Shown here: piece by piece, positions 7,698-16,302 of the stretch | How the letters are laid out: each line of letters starts with the position of its first letter | Position numbering within the stretch: position 1 is the stretch's first letter | From: Clostridiaceae bacterium | Lineage (GTDB): Bacteria; Bacillota_A; Clostridia; Clostridiales; Clostridiaceae | Direction: 5' to 3' | DNA: 49,308 nucleotides | Assembly: GCA_029256485.1 (NCBI GenBank) | Contig: JAQSXU010000019.1 | Coordinates: 1-49,308, forward strand | Program-made: the position numbers and the translations under genes | Notes under the pieces: model-generated | What the model was told of the DNA's origin: nothing | Databases searched by the model: none | The model's input: only the letters and a program-made list of their open reading frames with translations

Positions 7698-9185
7698 TTG
7701 AAAAAAGTTTTTGCATTATTTTTACTTGTTATGATTACTATATCTATTTTACCTAGTACAGTTTTTGCAGCAAGTGCTGAAGAAGATTTAAACAAAGCAA
7801 ATCAAGCTGTGTTGAAATCAATTGAATCAGTTCAATCAGGAGATATGGAAAAGGTCAAAGAATCATATAATAATTTTCAAGAGAGCTGGAGGAATATTGA
7901 GGATGGAGTAAAGGCTAAATCGAAAGAAGCCTACGGTAGTATTGAAGATAAAATGGGAATGGTTACATTTTTACTTTCCCAAAATCCAATTCAAAAGGAT
8001 AAGTTGTTACAAGCTCTTAAAGATTTAGATACTGTAGATAAAGATTTTGCTTCAGGAAAGTTTAAAAGTAATGAAAATAGTAAAAGTAGTTCAAAAGATA
8101 ATGGACAGGGAAATACTACTGTTGAAGATTTAGTGAAACTTTTAGAAAAAGCAAAATCTCAAATAGATAATGGAGATACGTCAGCAGCTTTGAAAACCAT
8201 GAATAATTTTAGCTCTTCATGGCTTGATGTTGAAGGAGTAGTTCTTACTAAGTCTAAAAAGGTATATGATGATGCAGAGAAAGATATGGTTAGTGCTAAG
8301 GCATATCTTTCTACAAGTCCAGTACAAACTGATAATGCTTTAAAAGCAATTAATAAAATGCATACATATTTATCACCACTTGCAGGTGGTAATTCTTATT
8401 CAGTGGTAGATGTTATTACTATAATACTTCGTGAAGGGTTAGAAGCTCTGCTAGTGGTAATAGCATTATTGGGCTATTTAAATAGGTCAGGACATGAAGA
8501 CAAGAAAATATGGATATATGGCGGGGTTGGTATAGGCTTTGCGGTAAGTATAGTACTAGCTGTAATTGTAAAGGTCTTATTCTCATCTGGCACTTTTGGA
8601 AATAATAATTTTCTAATTTCAGGTTGGACAGGGGCATTTGCGGCAGTAATGCTTATATATGTTAGCTATTGGTTACATAGCAAATCTAGCGTTAAGGCAT
8701 GGCAAAGTTATGTTAATGATAAGAGTTCACAAGCTATAGCCACCGGTAGCTTATTTTCATTAGGATTATTAGCATTTTTAGCGGTGTTTAGAGAAGGAAC
8801 TGAAACAGTTTTATTTTATATCGGAATGGCTTCATCAATTAAGTTATCCGACTTACTTATTGGTATTGCAATTGGTATGGCTATATTAGTATTTATTGCT
8901 TTGCTTATCTTAAAGGTTGGCTTACGTATTCCAATGAGACCATTCTTTATGGTATCAAGCTTATTAGTTTTCTACTTAGGATTGAAGTTCACAGGGATGG
9001 GTATAAATGGACTACAATTAGCCGGATTATTACCTGCAACTTCTAGTGATATTCTACCTAGTATAGGTTGGATAGGAATGTACCCAACCTGGGAAGGATT
9101 TCTTCCACAGTTAATTCTAATAATAGTTGCAATTACAATGCTTTTTATAAATCAAATAAATTCAAAAGACTTAAAAGTTGACTAA
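7698..9185 (+). CDS. efeU: FTR1/EfeU-type high-affinity iron permease with extracytoplasmic helical repeats
   Basis: A 495-residue FTR1-family permease that imports ferric or ferrous iron. Residues 1-25 form a signal peptide (cleavage after VFA). Residues 26-225 hold two helical repeats with the WRNIEDGVKAKSK and WLDVEGVVLTKSK cores, and the rest has about seven membrane segments. Both iron-binding REXXE motifs are present: REGLEALLVV (about 244) and REGTETVLFY (about 364). The start is TTG, nine bases after AAAGGAG. The lipoprotein gene follows after 45 bases with no terminator between. No DyP-type peroxidase (EfeB) gene is nearby. It lies inside the accessory block. Confidence 0.88.
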   Translation: MKKVFALFLLVMITISILPSTVFAASAEEDLNKANQAVLKSIESVQSGDMEKVKESYNNFQESWRNIEDGVKAKSKEAYGSIEDKMGMVTFLLSQNPIQKDKLLQALKDLDTVDKDFASGKFKSNENSKSSSKDNGQGNTTVEDLVKLLEKAKSQIDNGDTSAALKTMNNFSSSWLDVEGVVLTKSKKVYDDAEKDMVSAKAYLSTSPVQTDNALKAINKMHTYLSPLAGGNSYSVVDVITIILREGLEALLVVIALLGYLNRSGHEDKKIWIYGGVGIGFAVSIVLAVIVKVLFSSGTFGNNNFLISGWTGAFAAVMLIYVSYWLHSKSSVKAWQSYVNDKSSQAIATGSLFSLGLLAFLAVFREGTETVLFYIGMASSIKLSDLLIGIAIGMAILVFIALLILKVGLRIPMRPFFMVSSLLVFYLGLKFTGMGINGLQLAGLLPATSSDILPSIGWIGMYPTWEGFLPQLILIIVAITMLFINQINSKDLKVD

Positions 9186-9230
9186 GATAAAAATTAAAAG
9201 CTTTAATATTTAGGAGGAAAGAGCATAATT

Positions 9231-9959
9231 ATGAATTTAAAAAAATTATTTATTGTAAGTTCTTTAGGTATAGTACTAACTTTGTCAGGATGTGGCACAC
9301 AGAAAACTGAACAAGCTTCAAATTCAGCTCAAAATCAAAATAAACTGGGGTCTTCTTCAGAAAAGCCAAAAACTCTTACTATTCAAGAGGGAAGCAATAA
9401 TATGAAAGAGGTTATTAAGCAAATGAAAACAGAACTTAATAATAAGGAAGAAGATAAGGTTATAAAAACTTCTGAAGGTTTAGAAGGAAACTGGAAGATA
9501 TTTGAGGACAATGTTAAAGAAAAATACCCTACTCTATACGAAAAAGTTGAGGATCCATTACATACTATAACTGCAGCTGTAAAGGTAAAACCTCTTGATG
9601 TCAATTCTATTAATACTGCTATGGATAATTTAGATAAGCTGCTGGATCAAGTAAAATTAGCAGACTTAACTACATCTGGTATCCAAAACATGAGAGATAT
9701 TTCAAAAAAGATGAAGGAACAGATAGCCAATAAAGAAGAGGATAACGCTATAAAAACTTCTGAAGGTTTAGAAGAAAACTGGAAGCAATTCGAGGATAAT
9801 ATTAAGGCAAAATCCCCGGCATTATATGATAGGATAGAAGAACCATTACATATTATAACTGCTGCAGTAAAAGTAAAACCACTAGATACTAAGACATTAA
9901 ACGCAAATATCGATAACTTAGATCAGCAGTTAGAACAGTTGCAAAAGTTACAGTTTTAA
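9231..9959 (+). CDS. Lipoprotein with two helical repeats, partner of the iron permease
   Basis: A 242-residue secreted lipoprotein: lipobox LSGC with Cys21, then a Ser/Asn/Gln-rich linker to about residue 50. Two tandem repeats follow with a 96-residue period (from residues 57 and 153). Both share the cores KTSEGLE-NW-FEDN-K-K and PLH-ITAAVKVKPLD. The W-FED-K-K core resembles the repeats in the exported part of the upstream permease, so I infer an iron-capture or docking partner. It is not a standard EfeO: no M75 imelysin HxxE motif is visible. Expressed with efeU and ended by the terminator at 9964-10005. Confidence 0.75.
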   Translation: MNLKKLFIVSSLGIVLTLSGCGTQKTEQASNSAQNQNKLGSSSEKPKTLTIQEGSNNMKEVIKQMKTELNNKEEDKVIKTSEGLEGNWKIFEDNVKEKYPTLYEKVEDPLHTITAAVKVKPLDVNSINTAMDNLDKLLDQVKLADLTTSGIQNMRDISKKMKEQIANKEEDNAIKTSEGLEENWKQFEDNIKAKSPALYDRIEEPLHIITAAVKVKPLDTKTLNANIDNLDQQLEQLQKLQF

Positions 9960-9963
9960 AAAT

Positions 9964-10005
9964 GCAGCTATATGTCCTGATAAGACAGGATATATAGCTA
10001 TTTTT
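9964..10005 (+). terminator. Terminator of the efeU-lipoprotein operon
   Basis: Long imperfect stem AGCTATATGTCCTG/CAGGATATATAGCT followed by ATTTTT, just after the lipoprotein stop. Confidence 0.85.
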
Positions 10006-10115
10006 GCTTGTATATGAGAAAAAATGGAACGGTTTTGATTTTGAATAGCACTAAACTATTATGTTATAAATGATATATATAAAGATAACAATGGAGTTAA
10101 TAGAATGAATAACTA

Positions 10116-10151
10116 AGAAAGTAGCATTACAAAAGATGACAGCTACTTTCT
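10116..10151 (+). repeat. Inverted repeat in gene-poor DNA
   Basis: Perfect 10-bp arms AGAAAGTAGC/GCTACTTTCT with a 16-base loop and no T run. The stretch 10006-10286 holds no other gene signal. Confidence 0.5.
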
Positions 10152-10239
10152 GGTTATGGTATAGGTGCATATTAGAATTAATAATAATTCAATTGATAGA
10201 AGTCTTAAATAGAAATACAGTAAATTTTAGACCAATTCT

Positions 10240-10289
10240 CATAACGGAAAGGGGCCGACGATGAAAGAGTTGGAAAGGTGTCCGTTATG
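10240..10289 (+). promoter_or_regulatory. Inverted repeat that would pair with the start codon of the broken small gene
   Basis: CATAACGGA (10240-10248) is the exact reverse complement of TCCGTTATG (10281-10289), and the last three bases are the ATG of the gene at 10287. Pairing would hide the start codon and bring the GGAAAGGTG ribosome site into the loop edge. Confidence 0.4.
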
Positions 10290-10541
10290 AAAGTTGGTAG
10301 TTTAGAATCTGAATATTGCATAGGAAAACATATTTGGCCACTTTATCTAATTAGAGGAATTCTATGTGTCGGATTTTCATTATTTATTGTTGACAAGATG
10401 GTATCTATTTTAATTGCAGTATTAGGCTTTACAATGTTTTGATAGATTCATGAACTGTATAAACAGGAAGAACGAGTAAAAAAAGGTCGGTTTCCTGCTA
10501 ATCCAAAAAAGAAAACAGTAAAGAAAAGTACTATTATATAG
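10287..10541 (+). pseudogene. Small membrane protein gene with two consecutive stop codons
   Basis: Reads 51 codons from an ATG with a GGAAAGGTG site: a polar N-terminus, then two hydrophobic segments (WPLYLIRGILCVGFSLFIV and VSILIAVLGFTMF). TGA at 10440 and TAG at 10443 then interrupt the frame, after which it stays open to 10541 with a coherent basic tail (IHELYKQEERVKKGRFPANPKKK). TGG and CAG would restore an 84-residue protein, so the gene looks recently broken. A truncated 51-residue product is still possible. The family is not recognised with confidence; the layout is like small two-helix DUF2892-type proteins. Confidence 0.5.
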
Positions 10542-10841
10542 ATTAATTACCATGATTTCATAGTTTCTTTTTTTTATTAAAATATTTTATTTTAATTATA
10601 AGGGCTGAGAAATTCTAGTAGGATATGTGGAGATTGTGGGCAGATAGTGTAACGTAAGCTTTCACAAATCCCCATACCTTTCAGATTATTATTAATTAAT
10701 AAATTATAAATTATTCCCGATTCATTCCCGACTGAGTTAATAAATAATACAGTTTATATATAAAAAGATATAACTAGGTAAGCTAGTAGTATCAAGACTT
10801 GCACACACTCCATCATAAAATATAAGTAAGACTGTTTCTAA

Positions 10842-10934
10842 AGGCGAGTGTGGGGTCAAAAACCAGGTCAACTGACTTAAGAATGCATTAATAATGCGCA
10901 ATGGCGGTCTCTTTTGAGGCTGCCATATTTATTT
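10842..10934 (+). repeat. 93-bp direct repeat, right copy (orphan ncRNA 3' end)
   Basis: About 94% identical to 6018-6110, including the GCATT/AATGC hairpin and the terminal GGCGGTCTC TTTT GAGGCTGCC hairpin. The sequence upstream (10542-10841) does not resemble the 5' two-thirds of the RNA and has no recognised promoter or gene, so this copy is an orphan 3' end marking the right edge of the accessory block. Confidence 0.93.
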
Positions 10935-10952
10935 TGAGGCTGCCATATTTAT
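10913..10952 (+). repeat. Tandem 20-bp duplication at the end of the right repeat copy
   Basis: The unit TTTGAGGCTGCCATATTTAT occurs twice in a row (10913-10932 and 10933-10952). The left copy at 6018-6110 has this unit once only. Confidence 0.9.
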
Positions 10953-11119
10953 ATTGTGAGTGATTTTGAAATTCTTATCCTTTCAGAAAATATATAGCTA
11001 GCTATATTCCCAACTAGTAAACTAGCTGTTCCTGGAATTATATACATAATCATAGTAATGAGGCACTGTTGATGATTTATTATCCCGTTCCAGTCAGTGT
11101 AGAAATTGAATACAATAAT

Positions 11120-11158
11120 AAAACTTCAATAGGGTCTGAAACCTGTTGAAGTTTTTTT
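11120..11158 (+). terminator. Terminator-like hairpin upstream of the 3D-domain gene
   Basis: Stem AAACTTCAA/TTGAAGTTT with an inner AGG/CCT pairing and a T7 tail. No gene is recognisable just upstream: 10953-11119 has only a 34-codon minus-strand frame without a ribosome site. Confidence 0.75.
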
Positions 11159-11236
11159 CTGTTCAAATAGTGAATACATTAATAAAAATCAGTCAATAAT
11201 TTAGAAATAAATGGAAATCAATAAGGTGGTGATTCA

Positions 11237-11695
11237 ATGTCAATAGGCCTGTTTGGAGTAATTGGACTGGCAGCTTATATAGAGTGCAGACCGATTAACA
11301 CTGGAATGACGGCTCAAATTAAGGGAAGGGAAATTAATATTAGTGAAGTAAAAAAGGAGGAATATATAAACACATGTTTTTCTGAGGATGAAAATTGGAT
11401 AAATGTTATAGTCTCATATTATACAAATAATATATCAGATTGTAATAAAACAGATGGAATTGGAGCAAACAATTTAAAACTTAGCAGGGGAAACATAGCC
11501 ATGCCTAAGGAATATCCTTTTGGTACAAAATTATATTTAGAAAACATGGGAGTGTTTGTTAACCAGGATATAGGTGGAGCAATAAAGAGGATAAATAATA
11601 ATACAATTAAAATAGATATGTATATACCGGATGTTAGTGAAGAATATTTAAGAAAATTAGGAATTAAAAAGGCTAGGGGTAAGGTAATCAAATAA
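11237..11695 (+). CDS. Small 3D-domain protein (YabE/MltA-like C-terminal fold)
   Basis: A 152-residue protein. Residues 3-17 are a hydrophobic export or anchor segment without the usual leading lysines. The C-terminal half is a 3D (Asp-Asp-Asp) domain: LSRGNIAMPKEYPFGTKLYLE, VNQDIGGAI and IKIDMYI supply the spaced aspartates seen in cell-wall lytic proteins such as the Rpf/YabE C-terminus. There is no G5, LysM or NlpC domain, so it is a minimal version. The ATG follows AAGGTGGTG, and an in-frame stop 13 bases upstream rules out a longer form. It lies between the accessory block and hpf. Confidence 0.75.
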   Translation: MSIGLFGVIGLAAYIECRPINTGMTAQIKGREINISEVKKEEYINTCFSEDENWINVIVSYYTNNISDCNKTDGIGANNLKLSRGNIAMPKEYPFGTKLYLENMGVFVNQDIGGAIKRINNNTIKIDMYIPDVSEEYLRKLGIKKARGKVIK

Positions 11696-11860
11696 GGGAT
11701 ATTTGCGGTTGGACAAGTAATAAGTAGATAAATTTACAAATATGGAGAATAAATAAGGAATATTAATAAATAATTGCGTAAATATATTTAATATTTTGTA
11801 AATTACCAATATTAAACTTGTTATTATTTTAAAAAGGTATTAAAATAATATTAATAAATA

Positions 11861-11880
11861 ACCACTAATTCATTAGTGGT
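11861..11880 (+). promoter_or_regulatory. Leader hairpin upstream of hpf/raiA
   Basis: ACCACTAA/TTAGTGGT with a TTCA loop, 53 bases before the hpf start, in an AT-rich leader and without a T run. A second short stem CACC/GGTG (about 11905-11916) sits next to the ribosome site GAGAGGGG. Either may regulate hpf translation; I cannot tell which. Confidence 0.4.
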
Positions 11881-11933
11881 AACATAGTTTATTTTACAAA
11901 AATCACCTACGGGGTGTGAGAGGGGCTGAAAAC

Positions 11934-12464
11934 ATGAAGATAACAGTAAATGGGAAAAACATCGATATTACTAATGGGCTTAGGAGTGCAGTTGAAAAAA
12001 AGTTGTTTAGATTGGATAAATATTTCAACCCTGAAGTAGAGGCACATGCTACTTTAAGTGTTCAAAAGACAAGACAAATAATCGAAGTTACGATACCTTT
12101 TAATGGAGTAATATTAAGAGGTGAGGAATCAAATGATGATATGTACGCTTCAATTGATTTAGTTGTAGATAAATTAGAAAGACAAATAAGAAAACAGAAA
12201 ACAAAATTGGAAAGAAGAAATCATGGTGATTCATTAAGATTTCAGTATATTCCAGATGTAGATGAAAAAGAAAAAGCTGAAGGAAAAATTGTTAAGACTA
12301 AGAAATTTGCAATAAAACCTATGTCAAATGAGGAAGCTGTATTGCAGATGGAATTACTAGGACACAATTTCTTTGTATATGAAAATGCCGATAATGGTGA
12401 AGTAAATGTTATCTATAAGAGAAAAGATGGGAACTTTGGTTTAATCGAACCTGAATTTGAATAA
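11934..12464 (+). CDS. hpf: Long-form ribosome hibernation promoting factor (RaiA/HPF)
   Basis: A 176-residue long HPF. The N-terminal ribosome-binding domain (1-100) begins MKITVNGKNIDIT and has the usual beta-alpha pattern. After a charged linker comes the dimerisation domain with VKTKKFAIKPMSNEEAVLQMELLGHNFFVY near residues 117-150. It binds the 30S subunit and pairs ribosomes into inactive 100S dimers in stationary phase. I chose the ATG at 11934, eight bases after GAGAGGGG, over the GTG at 11916 that overlaps that site. A terminator separates it from secA. The proposed raiA RNA that normally neighbours it is displaced by the accessory block. Confidence 0.95.
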   Translation: MKITVNGKNIDITNGLRSAVEKKLFRLDKYFNPEVEAHATLSVQKTRQIIEVTIPFNGVILRGEESNDDMYASIDLVVDKLERQIRKQKTKLERRNHGDSLRFQYIPDVDEKEKAEGKIVKTKKFAIKPMSNEEAVLQMELLGHNFFVYENADNGEVNVIYKRKDGNFGLIEPEFE

Positions 12465-12470
12465 GAGTCT

Positions 12471-12498
12471 AAAGAGGAGCTTTACTCCTCTTTTTTTT
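12471..12498 (+). terminator. hpf terminator
   Basis: Stem AAAGAGGAG/CTCCTCTTT followed by a run of Ts, immediately after the hpf stop. Confidence 0.92.
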
Positions 12499-12545
12499 AT
12501 AAAACAATGGTTTTGATATATTTACCAATATTTAAAATTATGAAG

Positions 12546-12574
12546 TTGAATGAAATTTAATTAAGTGCTATAAT
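12546..12574 (+). promoter_or_regulatory. secA promoter
   Basis: TTGAAT, 17-bp spacer, TATAAT, about 60 bases upstream of the secA start and downstream of the hpf terminator. Confidence 0.7.
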
Positions 12575-12632
12575 TTTATGGTGTATATTTATGCTTATAT
12601 AAATTTTTATTTGAATAGTGAGGATAAAAAAT

Positions 12633-15143
12633 ATGAAAATCTTTGACAAAGTTTTTGGAACATATAGCGAAAGGGAAGTAAAGAGAATACTTCCTATTGT
12701 AGATAAAATTGAAAGCCTAGAACCTGAAATCTCCAAATTGAGTGATGATCAGTTAAGGGGTAAAACTGATGAATTTAAAAACAGACTAAACAATGGTGAA
12801 ACTTTGGACGACATTTTACCAGAAGCCTTTGCTGTTGTAAGAGAGGCATCACAGAGGGTGCTTGGTATGAAACACTTTAGAGAGCAGTTAATTGGCGGCA
12901 TTGTTCTTCATCAGGGAAGAATATCGGAAATGAAAACTGGTGAAGGTAAAACATTAGTTGCAACATTGCCATCCTATTTAAATGGATTGTCAGGTAAGGG
13001 CGTTCACATTGTAACAGTAAATGATTATTTGGCAAAAAGAGATAGAGACTGGATGGGAAAAATACATGAATTTTTAGGATTAAAGGTTGGAGTAATACTT
13101 CACGATTTAGACCAGACTCAAAGGCAGGAAGCTTACAACTGTGACATAACATATGGAACTAACAGTGAGTTAGGCTTTGATTATCTTAGAGATAACATGG
13201 TTATATACAAGGAAGAAAGGGTCCAAAGAAAACTAAACTTTGCCATCGTGGATGAGGTGGACTCTATATTAATTGATGAAGCTAGAACACCATTGATAAT
13301 ATCTGGTCAGGGTGAGAAATCAACTGAGCTTTATAAGGTAGCAGATTATTTTGCAAAGTCATTAGTTAAGGAAAAAGATTTTACAGTGGATGAAAAAGCA
13401 AACTCAGTTATTTTAACTGATGAAGGAGTTGAAAAGGCAGAAAAGTTCTTTAGGTTGGAAAACTATGCTGATCCGGAAAATATGGAGATTCAGCATCATG
13501 TTGTTCAGGCATTGAAGGGTAATTATATAATGAAAAAAGATAAGGACTACATGGTTAAAGATGGAGAGGTTCTTATTGTTGATGAATTTACTGGAAGAGC
13601 AATGGAAGGAAGAAGATATAGTGATGGATTACACCAGGCTATAGAAGCAAAAGAAGGAGTTAAAGTAGAAAGAGAATCTAAAACCCTTGCTACTATAACA
13701 TATCAGAACTATTTTAGAATGTATAATAAATTATCAGGAATGACAGGTACAGCTTTGACTGAGGAAAATGAATTTAGAGAAATTTATGGATTGGATGTTA
13801 TTGTGATTCCAACACATTTGCCAGTAGCTAGAACTGACAGCTCTGATCTAGTTTATAAATCTGCAAAGGGAAAATTTATGGCAATTGCCGATGACATAGT
13901 TGAAACACATTCAAAGGGTCAGCCAATACTTGTTGGTACTGTTAGTATAGAAAAATCAGAATTGCTTTCAGACATACTTAAGAAAAGAGGGATTCCTCAT
14001 CAGGTTTTAAATGCTAAGTTCCATGAGATGGAGGCAGAAATAATATCCCATGCAGGAGAGAAGGGCATGGTAACCATAGCTACTAACATGGCAGGCCGTG
14101 GTACTGATATTAAACTTGGAGAAGGCGTAGTAGATGTAGGCGGATTAAAGGTAATAGGAACTGAGAGACATGAGTCAAGAAGAATAGATAACCAGTTAAG
14201 AGGACGTTCCGGACGTCAAGGGGATCCAGGTGCCTCAAGATTTTATGTATCTTTAGAGGATGACCTTATGAGAATATTTGGCTCAGATAAACTTCAAGGG
14301 CTAGTTGATAAGCTTGGATTGGAGGAAGATGAAGCCATTGAAAGCAAAATGGTTACTTCTGCCATTGAAAGTGCTCAAAAGAAAGTTGAAGGAAATAACT
14401 TTGATATAAGAAAAACATTACTTCAGTATGACGATGTTATCAATAAGCAGAGAGAAATAATCTATAAACAAAGATCCGAAGTTCTTGAAGGGGAAGACTT
14501 AAAAGAACAAGTTCAACAGATGATAGAGGATATTATAACAGGAGCTGTTGACTCTCATGTTTCAGGTATAGAAGAAGAGTTTGAAAGTGATTTGGCAAAA
14601 TTAATAGATTTTGAGGAGGACTTATACCTGCCTAAAGATTTTGTTTCTGTTGAAGAACTTTCAAAGTTATCAAATGAAGAAATAAAGGATAAATTATTAG
14701 AAACCGCAAAAAGTATGTATGCTGCAAAAGAGCAGGAGTTTACTTCTGAACAAATGAGAGAAATTGAAAGAGTAATTATGCTAAGAGTTGTTGACTCAAA
14801 GTGGATGGACCATATTGATGATATGGAGCATCTAAAACAAGGTATTGGCTTAAGAGCATATAAGCAGCAGGATCCTGCTCAAGCTTATCAGTTTGAAGGC
14901 AGCGATATGTTTAATGAAATGATATATAACATTAAAATAGATACTATTAAGTATTTATTCCATGTTCAGATTGAAAGGGCTCCTGAGAGAGAGAGAGTTG
15001 CTAAAGAAACTTCAACTAACTATGAAAATGATAATTCATTAAAAAAAGAACCTGTTAGAAAAGAAAACAAGGTAGGAAGAAATGATCCATGTCCATGCGG
15101 TAGTGGTAAGAAGTATAAAAACTGCTGCGGAAGACAGGCTTAA
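12633..15143 (+). CDS. secA: Preprotein translocase ATPase SecA
   Basis: An 836-residue motor ATPase that drives proteins through SecYEG. In order: [14 protein letters not shown] start; Walker A MKTGEGKT near residue 105; [17 protein letters not shown] (DEAD box) near 207; the preprotein cross-linking region; [11 protein letters not shown] and [23 protein letters not shown] of the second nucleotide domain; the helical scaffold; and a C-terminal zinc-binding tail [16 protein letters not shown] at 12633 is chosen over GTG at 12618, which forms part of the AGTGAGGA ribosome site. prfB follows after 15 bases, a conserved Firmicute order. Confidence 0.98.
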   Translation: MKIFDKVFGTYSEREVKRILPIVDKIESLEPEISKLSDDQLRGKTDEFKNRLNNGETLDDILPEAFAVVREASQRVLGMKHFREQLIGGIVLHQGRISEMKTGEGKTLVATLPSYLNGLSGKGVHIVTVNDYLAKRDRDWMGKIHEFLGLKVGVILHDLDQTQRQEAYNCDITYGTNSELGFDYLRDNMVIYKEERVQRKLNFAIVDEVDSILIDEARTPLIISGQGEKSTELYKVADYFAKSLVKEKDFTVDEKANSVILTDEGVEKAEKFFRLENYADPENMEIQHHVVQALKGNYIMKKDKDYMVKDGEVLIVDEFTGRAMEGRRYSDGLHQAIEAKEGVKVERESKTLATITYQNYFRMYNKLSGMTGTALTEENEFREIYGLDVIVIPTHLPVARTDSSDLVYKSAKGKFMAIADDIVETHSKGQPILVGTVSIEKSELLSDILKKRGIPHQVLNAKFHEMEAEIISHAGEKGMVTIATNMAGRGTDIKLGEGVVDVGGLKVIGTERHESRRIDNQLRGRSGRQGDPGASRFYVSLEDDLMRIFGSDKLQGLVDKLGLEEDEAIESKMVTSAIESAQKKVEGNNFDIRKTLLQYDDVINKQREIIYKQRSEVLEGEDLKEQVQQMIEDIITGAVDSHVSGIEEEFESDLAKLIDFEEDLYLPKDFVSVEELSKLSNEEIKDKLLETAKSMYAAKEQEFTSEQMREIERVIMLRVVDSKWMDHIDDMEHLKQGIGLRAYKQQDPAQAYQFEGSDMFNEMIYNIKIDTIKYLFHVQIERAPERERVAKETSTNYENDNSLKKEPVRKENKVGRNDPCPCGSGKKYKNCCGRQA

Positions 15144-15158
15144 ATTGGAGTGATGGAA

Positions 15159-16266
15159 ATGTTGCTGCAGGTAGAAGAATCAATTAATGAACTTATAGAA
15201 CTCAGAAAAACATTAAAAGAAATAAGGGATTCACTTTGACATAGAAGCTTTGACAAAGAGGGTTACGGAATTAGAAAATAATATGCAGGAAAAAGGCTTT
15301 TGGGATAATATAAATAAAGCCCAAGAAGTAACTGTAGAGGCCAAAAATATTAAGGATAAAATTGATAAATTTTCATCTGTAAATAATTCACTTGAAGATT
15401 TAATTATACTATCCCAGCTAACCCTTGAAGAAGAAGATACAAATTCAATATCAGAGGTGTTGTCAGAGACTGCAAAAATCAAGGAAGAAATTGAAAGATT
15501 AAAAATAGAAACGCTTTTATCAGGACAATATGATAAAAATAATGCTATACTAAATCTGCATGTTGGTGTCGGCGGTACTGATGCTCAGGATTGGACTGAG
15601 ATGCTGCTTAGAATGTATACACGATTTGCGGAAAAAAGAGGATTTAAAGTAGAAACCTTAGACATACTTCCTGCAGATGATTATGGTCTGAAAAGTGCCA
15701 CTTTGAGGATTGTAGGAGATTTTGCCTATGGATATTTAAAAGCTGAGAAGGGTATACACAGATTAGTGAGAATATCACCATTTAATGCAAATGGGAAAAG
15801 ACAAACATCCTTTGCTTCATTAGAAGTATTGCCGGAACTTACAGAAGAACAGGATATAGATATTAGAAATGAGGACTTAAGAATTGATACTTACAGGGCA
15901 AGCGGGGCAGGGGGACAATATGTTAATAAAACAGAATCAGCCATTAGAATAACCCATATACCAACTGGTATAGTTGTACAGTGTCAAAATGAAAGAAGTC
16001 AACATTCAAATAAGGAAACTGCATTAAAAATGCTGAAGGCTAAATTAGTTGAGCTAAAGGAAAGAGCTCACAAAGAGAAAATTGAAGATTTAACTGGTGA
16101 ACTTAAAGATATGGGCTGGGGAAGTCAGATTAGATCTTATGTTTTCCAACCATACACTATGGTAAAAGATCATAGGACAGGGGCTGAAAGCGGAAATATT
16201 AATGGGGTTATGGATGGAGACATAGATATTTTTATTATTGAATATCTAAAACTAAATTCAAAATAA
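15159..16266 (+). CDS. prfB: Peptide chain release factor 2, made by programmed +1 frameshift
   Basis: RF2 recognises UGA and UAA stops. A 26-codon leader frame from ATG 15159 (GGAG site eight bases upstream) ends at CTT TGA (15234-15239). Skipping T at 15237 and reading GAC continues as LDIEALTKRVTELEN through to 16266, giving 368 residues, normal for RF2. An AGGG pseudo Shine-Dalgarno lies just before the slip site. The SPF tripeptide (RISPFNANGKRQTSF) and the GGQ motif (SGAGGQYVNKTESA) are intact. This is the autoregulatory frameshift in which scarce RF2 favours its own synthesis. The ATG at 15153 is too close to GGAG to be used. Confidence 0.97.
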
Positions 16267-16269
16267 ATT

Positions 16270-16302
16270 ATAGGGATTTACATTATTGTAAATCCCTATT
16301 TA
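16270..16302. terminator. Convergent terminator between prfB and the M28 peptidase
   Basis: Stem TAGGGATTTACA/TGTAAATCCCTA with a TTAT loop. It serves both strands and contains the stop of the minus-strand gene. Confidence 0.85.

Noticed and set aside
10949..11053. Minus-strand 34-codon frame with a hydrophobic segment, as a type I toxin-like peptide.
   Set aside because: No ribosome site, no antitoxin RNA signal, and its end lies in the repeat copy. Evidence too weak.
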